Part shown: positions 42,741 to 57,610 of the stretch, piece by piece
Layout of the letters: every line of letters begins with the position of its first letter
How positions within the stretch are numbered: position 1 is the first letter of the stretch
Translations under genes and position numbers: made by a program
DNA from: Cyanoderma ruficeps
Taxonomy: Eukaryota; Chordata; Aves; Passeriformes; Timaliidae
Direction of reading: 5' to 3'
Length of the DNA: 64,000 nucleotides
Assembly (NCBI GenBank): GCA_008694505.1
Contig: VZDJ01000216.1
Location: 2,589,539-2,653,538, forward strand
Notes under the pieces: generated by a model
The model's input: the letters and a program-made list of their open reading frames with translations, nothing else
The model's database searches: none
Told to the model about the DNA's origin: nothing

Positions 42741-44101
42741 GCATCCCTGCCTGGTCCACCTGGCTGCACAATGTGATTCAGGAGCAAAACCCGAGCGGTA
42801 TAGAACAGTCTTTGCCCTTCTGGAGGTGCGGAATTGACCCCGCTTTTTAAATGTGAGGTGCGGCGGGGATGCAGGGAGCTGCAGAGGGCGGGGAGTTGGG
42901 TTTCCCCTCTGCCAGAGGGGTTTTTCCGCCCGATCTGGGTGTGCACAGCCTGGAATGGGACTGTGGGGCAGCAGACAAAGAGAGGCGTGTGCAGCAGGTA
43001 CGGGGTAAACCAGGATCGCCCTGGTTTCGGCGGCCTCCCACGGAGTCCTCTGTGGGCATTTTGCAAGGCTGTAATCCCGTGAGTTAATGCGTTAAGGGTG
43101 GGCAAGGAACACCAAGCATTAAAGCCACAGCATGTGTGTCAGCTCAGTGTCCCCACTGCTGAGTAATCACTGGGGGTCTTTGGACACCCAGCAATGGACC
43201 CACTTGTCTGAGTGCCAGGAGTCCCTGTCTGGGCTGTTGTGCAGCTCTTGGGGTCCCCCACAGAGAGGCAAAAAGAAGAAAAATAAATGAAGCATGGAAA
43301 TACTCCAAACACAGGCAGCCTGCAAGGGAGATCAGAGGGAAAATTATGCCAAAAAAACCACTTTGGGGCACAGCCAGGAGCCTAGCTACGACACTGACTG
43401 GGCAGGATTAGAACTTTGCTGAAGCTGCTTTGCATTCCTGCCTTTCTGTGTGTTCTGTGCTGTGGCTGACTTGCCTGTGCCAGTCCTGCTCCACCGCAGG
43501 AGCTCCCAGGAGATCCCACTTGAGCCTTGCCTTGGAATTAATCCTTCTCATTCATCTCTGTCTGCTAAACCCTACCAGACTTCTGATGAAATCAGGCTGG
43601 CTTGGATCCAATTTATTGTTCTCCACCTGCAGGATCAGACACTGCCAGAATTCTTTATGCTGGAGTAAGAGAACAGGCTCTGGATCATTCCTTAAATCTT
43701 GCTGCATAGTACTCTGTCACCCCAGCAGCTGTGGCTATCCCTGCATCTCAGTCCCTCACACTCTTTGTACTGCTCAGTCACTATTCTCCCCACTTCCTTA
43801 ACCTTTCTCAACTTGCCCATAGCCTGGGGGTGACCCTGATGACCTGGTGGGCTGCCTATAGTTCATGCTGGGTTGTGTGGGACTAGGCAGCTCCTCTCTG
43901 TGCCAGGATGCCCTGGGCTTGGCACATGCACTGAGCTGCAAATAGGATTCAGCAGGGAAGCTGTGAGGCTCTAGCAGCCCCCTGGATGGTGGAACCTGGG
44001 CAAGGAAGGAGTTGAAGGGCAGTATGACTTACAATTTGGATCAGGTACTGGAGAAGCACAGTCAGACCTTTTGCTTTACTGCAGGCCAGCCGTTGTGTGA
44101 G

Positions 44102-45822
44102 ATGCTGCCAAGTGCTGGTGTCTATTACTTCCCATGGGAGATCAACAGCTCGGTCCCTGAGGGGAAGACACTGAGGACATTTGGCAGGTGAGAAGGATAC
44201 TCTGCTCTCCTCGCAGGCCAGGGCTTTCCTTTACTGGCTGAGCAGCCCCTTTGGTCTGTAATTGGATTTCTGCACAGCTGAGCTTCCCAAATTGATCATT
44301 CCCAGGTTATGCTGCTATGACCTGGCCCGATCTGAAGCCATTCTCACCATGCAGCACAACTCGGCTCAGTACCAAGTCTGTGTTGACACCAAGTTTGTGG
44401 AGCCATTCCAAGCCCAAGAGGGATCTTTCTACCTAGTCCTGGGAGAGGCTGAACACAGGGAAGGTAAATGTTCTGGGAACTGGTGCCCTTTGCTGCTCTT
44501 CATGGTACGTCAGCTCTTTTGGGGTTCCCTGAGTCACTGAGGGCAGCCTGGGCCAAGGCTCCTCTTGTGCACCTCCTCTGGTCACACGAGTGTGTTATTC
44601 AACATAGGAGCAGCCTGTCTGTCCCTGCTGACCATGAGAAAATTTTCACCATTATCTTGGTGAAAATCTGGTCCTCTGGCACAGATTTTTTTTTAGAAAC
44701 AGGAAGCATTTCAGCAGCATTTCTGGGCTTGTGAAACCAGTGCTAAAAAGCCTTCTGGCATCACTGCCAGCCACCACACCAGCTGTCTTCACCCCAAACG
44801 TGACAGATTGCAGCAGTACCTCATTGCAAGTGGCTGGGTTGGTCTTTGCCGTCTTTGAAAGGCTCTAATTATTATACCAGCCCTCAGACATGTGAGGAAT
44901 GCAGGCAGGCTCTGTCATGCAGGGCACCCTGTTGTCCTTTCCTGGGGTGCCCTATGTTCCACTTGGTTGGTGCTTTGCTGGGGAGTTGATCTGAGCTGGG
45001 CCATGTGATGGTGAAAGAAATTTTTTGTTCTCTTGGCCTCACCTGATAAAAAGCATTCACATTCATGCCACAGGAGTCCTCAGTGGCACATGGAAAGCCA
45101 CACTTCACGTAGCCTCTATAAAGTGACCTGCTAAGGCACTGCTGCAAAATTCCTTTAGAAAATGGTTAATTTGGTCATCCCAGCCTAGGAGGGAGTTGCA
45201 GGGGTGGAAGGGGAGCAGACTGAGATGGTGGCTGTGTCACCAAGGTTTGGCCCCTTTTGTGCAGCTCCACGTTGCCACTTGAATGCCACCAATGAACTGT
45301 TGGTTGTAGCCAGCCTCTTTTAAGCCCTCATGTCTGCACAGGGGCATTTAGAAATGAGCTCAGACCCATCACTGCTGCTTTTCAGACAGGGAAAACCAAA
45401 GTGCATCCAGCCACAAAGTAGGCAGATGCTGTATGGCAGGCACTGGCACCGTTCCCCAGTGCAAGGGGAGTGCAGTGTCAGTCACCAGCATTTTGCAGCC
45501 ATCAGGCAGAGGGAATGTACGTCACTAAATTAAGCTGCTCCTGCTGCTCACATCAGTGGCAGCATGCAGCCAGTCTGGTCTCCTGAAGTTCTCAGGCTAT
45601 GGTTATTTACCCAGCTTGAGTCATATGTTGCCTGAGGGAACTCTCTGTCTCCAAGCTGCTCTGTCTGTTTTCCTTTCTCCAGAAACTTCCAGTCCTGTGG
45701 TAAAAGCACGAATATTGACCTGCGTGGAAGGGATGAACGTGCCCCTGCTGGAACAAGCCATACAGGAGCAGAGGAAATACTTCAATGAGAGGCAGCAGCA
45801 GAAGGAAAACAGCATATCCTGA
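44102..45822 (+). CDS. TEN1: TEN1, CST telomere complex subunit (127 aa, 3 coding exons)
   Basis: Coding exons are 44102-44187, 44306-44463 and 45683-45822, summing to 384 nt. The first coding exon begins at acceptor 44085, so 17 nt of 5' UTR precede the ATG. The product is a small OB-fold protein. It opens with YYFPWEI and TLRTFGRL, and ends with a segment matching human TEN1, VKARILTCVEGMNVPLLEQA. TEN1 binds STN1, and with CTC1 forms the CST complex, which binds telomeric single-stranded DNA and recruits DNA polymerase alpha for C-strand fill-in. Human TEN1 is 123 residues. CDK3 follows about 2 kb downstream on the same strand, and a TEN1-CDK3 readthrough transcript is known in human. Confidence 0.93.
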
Positions 45823-45874
45823 CAGCAGCTCCGAGGCCAGCCACATGCTGGTCCTTGCACTGCCATTTGCAACA

Positions 45875-45880
45875 AATAAA
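45875..45880 (+). promoter_or_regulatory. TEN1 polyadenylation signal (AATAAA)
   Basis: The hexamer lies only 53 nt after the TEN1 stop and is followed at once by a second AATAAA-like copy. This gives a very short 3' UTR. Confidence 0.8.
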
Positions 45881-51926
<6,046 letters not shown>

Positions 51927-52471
51927 GAGGACACAGCTCTCCCCAAGCTCTTGCACCTCCAGATAGCACTGCAGATCTGGTCTGGGGCATTTAGCAAGGG
52001 CCTGGCTGGAACCCAGTCTTGCTTCTCCTGAGGAGCCTGGAAGGGGACATTCTCAGTATTTAGAGACTTTCAGTCTATTGATGGGGGGAAGTTTGGGTTA
52101 CAGCCAGGAGAGCTGTTCTGAAGAGGTCATGTGCAAAAGGTGGGGGTAATTTATCAGCATAAATCACTGAAATGAAGAGAGCATCTCTCTGAGGTTTGTC
52201 CTTCTACTAGGAAGCTAAGGTGACACACAGTGATTTCTGTCTCTAGCACTGGAGCATTCCCAGGTCTGTTGGTGGAAGTTGCTGGCGTGAGGGAAGGGGG
52301 GCACTTAGAGAAGTGCTCAGCCCTTTGCTGCTGTTGTCAGCCAGGCTTCTCAACACTAGACAAGCTATTTAGCCAGAGCTGTTTAACAGAGCTGATGTCC
52401 TGCTCTTTCACAAGCTGAAGAGCACTATCAGGTGTCTTAGTTTGTGCCTTAGCTGGGACCAAGAAGCCAAA

Positions 52472-52511
52472 AGATCCAGTTAACATAAAGCAGATCCAGT
52501 TAGGATAAAGC
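52472..52511 (+). repeat. 20-bp tandem duplication in the CDK3 3' UTR
   Basis: Two adjacent 20-nt units, 52472-52491 and 52492-52511, are identical except for two bases. They lie between the CDK3 stop and its polyadenylation signal. Confidence 0.85.
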
Positions 52512-52695
52512 ACTTGCTGCATATGAGTGGAAACAGGGAGCAGCTAAACCACTGGCTTTCCATCATTGTTCCAGATATAATGCTGTTTCCTTTGCTTTAT
52601 TGTCTTGAAAATGTTTTTGCTGTTCAAATGTTTGGGGAATTGTCTCTGACCTTTGGTGTGATGTTGACATCTTAATTTCTTTTTCATCTGTATAA

Positions 52696-52701
52696 AATAA
52701 A
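52696..52701 (+). promoter_or_regulatory. CDK3 polyadenylation signal (AATAAA)
   Basis: AATAAA lies about 770 nt past the CDK3 stop. A TG/T-rich stretch follows, as expected of a downstream element. Confidence 0.75.
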
Positions 52702-53350
52702 TACTTGTCATTTGTTGAGAAACCTTGGTGTTCATTGTTTGGCAAAGCCCATCAGGCTGGTAAGGTAGGACAGCCTGGCTGGTCCTTTTTTCCACAGAGC
52801 CTTTCTCCCTTCCTCATCTCCTGCACTCTTTCTTTTATCCTTTCCAGCCCAAATCCTTGGCAGGTGTAGAGAGTTTTCAGTTTGCTGGCCTGTAAAATCA
52901 GCACTGGGATGCCTGTGATATAAAGCTCGTTTGCTGGAAGAGTAACTGACCGCTGGGGTTTCGAAGCAATCGGGGGTGTGAGCTATCGATTACTGATTTG
53001 TTTTCTGTGTGCGTGGCTGAAATTGCATTTTTGGACGCGAAGCGCCCTCTCGAGCCAGTGCTCCGATTCCCGGCGCGAGTGGGAGCGGGCGGGCAGGGGG
53101 AGCATCCTCAGTTGCAGCTCAGCCGTTCCCCCGCCGTCACCTTGGCTCAGAGAGGAGGAGGAGAAGAGAAGAAACCCAACAGACTCCCAGCACAGCAGCC
53201 CGGCCCGGCGGTTCTCGCCTGTTCCAGCACCAGCCTCCTGGGCAGCGTCACCCGCCCGCTGCAGCCCAGAGACAGCCGCGGGGACACCCCGCGCCCAGGC
53301 AATCATTGTATTCGCCTTCCAGCCGTTGTTATATACTTGTATTATTGAGT
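52702..53350 (+). promoter_or_regulatory. Leader of the ERV gag frame: TATA-like box and CpG-rich stretch, no 5' LTR
   Basis: No copy of the 361-bp LTR is found upstream of gag. Instead a TATAAAG lies at 52919-52925, about 430 bp before the gag ATG. The interval 53035-53300 is richer in CpG than its surroundings. I could not recognise a tRNA primer-binding site. It may be retroviral leader, host promoter, or a junction of both. Confidence 0.35.
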
Positions 53351-55165
53351 ATGGGAGCGGTCTGGTCTAAAACTAGAGTGGGAAATGATATCCCGAATTC
53401 TCCGTTGAAATGTATATTGAGCTACTGGGAAAAGATAGGGGGAGACTCGCTACTTAAATCCAGATTAATCCAATATTGTAACTACTGGTGGCCACTGTAT
53501 AAACTGGAAAATCAGGTGAAGTGGCTGGAGAACGGCACCTTAGATTTTCACAGCATGTTACAGCTGAGGCTGTTTTGTAGAAGAAAGGAGGATTGGAGTG
53601 AGATGCCTTATGCAGGCCTGTTCTTTACTTTAAGAGACCATCTGGAATTGCAAAGGGGGTGCCTACCCAGCCTGTCAAACCCTCTCATGTTAGCTTCTGG
53701 AAAGGAAGGGGAAAAGGATACGAGATTGAAGGGATGTTGTTGTTCTTGTAGTATTGGGCACCACTGTTTGACGTGCCACAGCCGATGGGAGGAGGATGAT
53801 GTAAAAATGATAGAAATGCCAGATGCAGGAGACAGGGGGATAGAGAATTGGGGTGTGCCTGATAAGGGGGAAGCACAAGGAGGGGATGNAGTCCAGGGGG
53901 AGGGGTCTGGGAAACACTGCTCCAACAAATGGCTCATGAAGGTGGTGATAGAATACTTCTGCAAATTCTATACTACAACCCAGGACAAAGATTTAATTTC
54001 CAGTCCAGTGGTGGGGAGAACCCAGGGTGAGCAGGAGGAGAGAAAGCAGGAGGTTGGTGAGCAGGAGGTGAGAAAGCAGGAAAGGGATAAGCAGGAGGCC
54101 ACAGCTCAGCTCTGGGCAGGGGTGGGATCTCACAGCCTGGTAGTGGGGAAGGCACCTTTCTCCCCTGTCGATCTTGAGGCATGGATGAGACTGGCAGGGC
54201 CCTACAGAGAAGATCCAGAGAGAGTATTTAGGGTATTTGAAACCATCCTCAAGACCCAGAACCCAGACTGGGGGGTTATAAAAGTTCTATTAGATACTCT
54301 ATTAGACTCCACAGAAAGAGGGATGGTACTCAGGACTGCTAGGAAAGAGGTGGACAGGATAGGCACAGCAGATATATTACCAGAAACTGTGGAAGAGCAT
54401 TTTTCCTCCCAGGACCCCCATTGGGACCCTAACACAAAGGAGGGGAGGGTTTTTCTGGTGCAATATCAACAGTGGATATTATTTGGCTTTAGACATGCAA
54501 TGCCAAAGGCAATCAGTTGGTCTAAACTTTATGAGGTGAAACAAGAACCGCATGAGACTCCAACTGCATTTGTGGAACACCTAAGGGCAACTGCCAGGAG
54601 ATACACTAATATTGATCCGGAAAAAACAGAGGAAGCTATACAGCTGGCTTCCATTTTCATAGGGAACTCAGCACCGGATATTAGAAAGAAGTTACAAAAA
54701 CTGGAGGGAGCAGAGTCTTGTGACCTAGGAGAACTTTTACAAGTGGCCTGGATAGCTTTAAATAATGGGGGAGAAGAGGAAGAAAACAAGATCCGGGAGA
54801 GAGAAAAGGAGAAGGAGCAGAAAGAAAAGAGATGGGAAATGAAATGGGAGGGGAGAGAAAAGAAGTGGGAAATGGAAAGGGAGGAGAGAGAAAGGAAACG
54901 AGAGGTGGAAAGAAAAAGATGCAGGGATGCAATGCTCAGTGCAGCCCTGCAGAGAGCGCTATTTAACCGCAGGACGGAGCGGGGCTCGGCCCGCGGGGCG
55001 TTGCAGCCGAATCAGTGCGGGTTTTGTCGGGGACTTGGGCACCGGGAGAGGGAATGCCCCAAGAACCTGAAAGCGCCCATGGTAACCGAGCTAACCCTCC
55101 ATCAGGGAGGAAAAACCCCAGCTAAACCCCTGGTTACAGCAGACCTGGGGGAAAGAGAAAAATGA
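53351..55165 (+). CDS. gag: Endogenous retroviral gag, gammaretrovirus-like, intact 604-codon frame
   Basis: The frame runs uninterrupted from ATG 53351 to TGA 55163-55165, with one unresolved base at 53889. Residue 2 is glycine, as in myristoylated Gag. Residues 1 to about 115 are matrix-like and Trp-rich. An unusual Cys/His cluster sits at 129-143. About 226-250 is a short Glu/Lys/Gln repeat. The capsid-like region runs from about 268 (PFSPVDLEAW) to about 475. A strongly charged helix covers about 477-530, as in gammaretroviral capsid C termini. A single CCHC zinc knuckle (CX2CX4HX4C) lies at about 556-569. Pol remnants follow in the same frame after the stop, the arrangement expected of readthrough retroviruses, but here the stop is TGA. 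No PPxY or PTAP late motif was noticed. It could be a co-opted host gene or a chance survivor. Confidence 0.85.
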   Translation: MGAVWSKTRVGNDIPNSPLKCILSYWEKIGGDSLLKSRLIQYCNYWWPLYKLENQVKWLENGTLDFHSMLQLRLFCRRKEDWSEMPYAGLFFTLRDHLELQRGCLPSLSNPLMLASGKEGEKDTRLKGCCCSCSIGHHCLTCHSRWEEDDVKMIEMPDAGDRGIENWGVPDKGEAQGGDXVQGEGSGKHCSNKWLMKVVIEYFCKFYTTTQDKDLISSPVVGRTQGEQEERKQEVGEQEVRKQERDKQEATAQLWAGVGSHSLVVGKAPFSPVDLEAWMRLAGPYREDPERVFRVFETILKTQNPDWGVIKVLLDTLLDSTERGMVLRTARKEVDRIGTADILPETVEEHFSSQDPHWDPNTKEGRVFLVQYQQWILFGFRHAMPKAISWSKLYEVKQEPHETPTAFVEHLRATARRYTNIDPEKTEEAIQLASIFIGNSAPDIRKKLQKLEGAESCDLGELLQVAWIALNNGGEEEENKIREREKEKEQKEKRWEMKWEGREKKWEMEREERERKREVERKRCRDAMLSAALQRALFNRRTERGSARGALQPNQCGFCRGLGHRERECPKNLKAPMVTELTLHQGGKTPAKPLVTADLGEREK

Positions 55166-56520
55166 CTTTTAATAGACACTAGGGCTACTTATTAGGTATT
55201 AGATACAAATCATGGAAAATTAAAACAAGAAACTGTACGTGTTGTTAGTGCGACAGGAAAAGAGGAAAAAAAAAACATTCTTTAACCCCATTAACTTTAA
55301 ATTCGGCAAATGGTGGACATCACACCAATTTTTATATATGCCTGAATGTCCAGATCCTCTGTTAGGAAGAGAACTGCTACGTAAATTGGAGGCATGGATT
55401 TTGTTTAAAGATGGAGAAATGCAATTATTGGTATCTGAGACTGAAGCCATTGAGGCAAGAACTTTTATGTTGCAGGGAACACTGGAACCAGACATTTCTG
55501 GAGGAATAGCAGAAACAACAGAGAATGCAGTAAAAACACCCTTGATTTGGACCAGTGGAACTCCAGGCCATTCCAAATAAGCTCGGCCTGTAAGCGTTAC
55601 CCTAAAACCTGGATCAAAACCAGTAAAGCAGAAACAATATCCTTTAAAATTAGTAGCTAGGAGGGGAAGTGAGAGCCTAACTGAAAATTTCATGAAATTA
55701 GGATTATTGATAGACTGTAAATCAGAACACTCCCATTTTGCCAGTTTAAAAGCCTGGGATGAATAAGTACAGGTTGGTACAGGACCTATGAGCAATGAAT
55801 CAAATATTTCAGGATATCCACCCTGTTGTAGCCAATCCCTTTACCCCGTTAAATCTCTTACAGAATATCACCAATGGTTTGCAGTGATAGGTTTGAAGGG
55901 TGCCTTCTTTTGCATACCTCTTGATAATCAAAGCCAGGGCATTTTTGCCTTTGAATGGGAAAATCCTCAGACTGGCAGGAAGACTCAGCTTACCTGGACT
56001 GTGTTACTAGAAGAATTTTAAAATAGTCCAATGATTTTTGGGAACCAACTGGCAAAAGAATTAGAGACCTGGAAAAAGGAGTACTCTGAAGGGTTGGTTC
56101 TGCAGCATGTTGGCAAAATGTGTCAGGAAGCTTTTTAAAATGGCCACAGGTGCTACCACCAGGCTTGCTATGAGTTAGAGTACAGCCCCAAACTAACCTG
56201 AAGGTGGGCCTATATGAATTGAGGTTTGGGAGATCATATTCTGCTGCAACTTTCCCTGGATCTGAGGAGCAAATTGGAAATCAGGAAATAGAACAATATT
56301 TAATTTTATTAGGGAAACCCTTGAATGAACAAAAAAAATGGTTTATCATTCTCTCAGAACCTCTTACCCTAGACACCCCAGTTCACTCATTTCAGCCTGG
56401 GGATCACATACACGTACAGATCTAGAAACCTGAGCCACTTCAGGAGCAGTGGAAAGGATCTTATCTGGTTCTGGTGACTACAAAGACCAGCTTTGAAAGT
56501 GAAAGGAATTAACTCCTGGG
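55166..56520 (+). pseudogene. Decayed pol remnant (protease, part of RT, end of integrase)
   Basis: Directly after the gag stop, in frame, lies the protease active-site region. It reads LLIDTR where active enzymes have DTG, and a stop codon follows four codons later. Near 55320-55390 the protease C-terminal CPDPLLGRELLRKL is visible. Reverse transcriptase blocks appear at about 55620-56080 (AFFCIPLDNQSQGIFAFEWE, TGRKTQLTWTV) in shifting frames. The catalytic YxDD region, RNase H and most of integrase are missing. At about 56190-56500 an integrase C-terminal segment (HSFQPGDHIHVQI) remains. Several stops and frameshifts make this non-functional. Confidence 0.8.
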
Positions 56521-57249
56521 TACATTGCTCCTGAATTCAGAGGTCTCCCAACCAAGAGTGGACAGTGGAAAACACTGGACCCTTGCAGCTGAAAATGTTG
56601 AAGACATCTGCAAAACCATCAGCGAAATGTATAGACTAATATTTATGGGAATTATTTTATCTTTAGGTGGAGGTGTTGAAGAAAATTTAATATTGACTTG
56701 AATCCAAGGGTTTGGTGAGATGCACAATCTGTCCAGCATTACAGCCTGCTTCCCTATCCTCAATTCAGCAGGGGAACCTATTCCTGGATAATTGTCCCTA
56801 TAAATCTGTGAATGGTGACTCAATGTGATAATCTGACATGACAAAACAGAATGGCCTTAGATCTATTGCTGGCCAAATAACAAGGAGGTTGTGGATATTT
56901 AAAATTGGATAGAAAATGTTGTTGTCTACACGTCCCAAATGTAACAGAAGTTCTCCAAAGACCACAAAATGTGGCCAGTTGCTGAGGATAGCAATGCTAT
57001 CCTGAAACTAATTGGTTCAGTAAAATTCTTTAAGGAATAGTGTGATGGTCCCTAAAAGGAAGGCTGGCTGGAATACTGGAAACTATTGTAACTGTCATTG
57101 TAGTTGTAATGATTATCAGCATTGCTATTGGTTGTGTTCACAAAATGATCAGTCATAATCTTGCTGGAATATAGGTGGCTATAGATAGAAATTGAGTTGG
57201 AACTTATCGGATGGCTTTAAGGAATTTGAGACGTTTCAAAGGAGGGAAT
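56521..57249 (+). pseudogene. Decayed env remnant and polypurine tract
   Basis: Only the C-terminal part of a gamma-type env is visible. A cysteine-rich stretch near 56890-56940 sits where the CX6CC motif of the transmembrane subunit would be. A hydrophobic segment at about 57080-57145 fits a membrane anchor. Stops occur throughout. A purine-rich tract at 57238-57249 (AAAGGAGGGAAT) directly precedes the LTR, as a polypurine tract should. Confidence 0.65.
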
Positions 57250-57610
57250 TGATACCAAAAGGGTTAATGCAATTTCTGCTGTGTCTTTGTACTTTTAGCA
57301 AAAAGAAATGGGGCATGCAGGAGCTGCTTTCTTGGCAAGGACCTACTGAATTCCTAAAACATCTGGCTTAGGAATGCAGCTACAGCCAAAACAAGGCTAT
57401 AAAAATCCCTGAGCCTGGGAGCAGGGGGAGGGTTTTATGGTAATGGGCACTGATAATATGCATGGAGTGACTGTATGTAAGCAATGCACTTGTAGAGAAT
57501 TTTGTGCACAGTAGGTGGAGCTTATCCTGTAATAAATGATGCCTCTTCTTAACACTACATTGATGTTAAGGAGTTTTATTTTACTCGGGTTTTGGTGAAT
57601 TTCAGTGACA
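57250..57610 (+). mobile_element. 3' LTR of the gag-carrying provirus
   Basis: The LTR begins TGATACC after the polypurine tract and ends GTGACA, 361 bp in all. It has a TATAAAA at 57398-57404 and an AATAAA at 57531-57536, in U3 and R order. The solo LTR in ACOX1 intron 9 confirms the boundaries. GGACG follows it, and the same five bases occur at 53033-53037 upstream of gag, which may be coincidence. The AATAAA is the first plus-strand polyadenylation signal after gag. Confidence 0.85.

Noticed and set aside
52958..52985. tRNA-like or primer-binding-site-like GGGTTTCGAA before the gag frame
   Set aside because: The bases following TGG do not match the 3' end of any tRNA I can recall, and no cloverleaf can be drawn around it.
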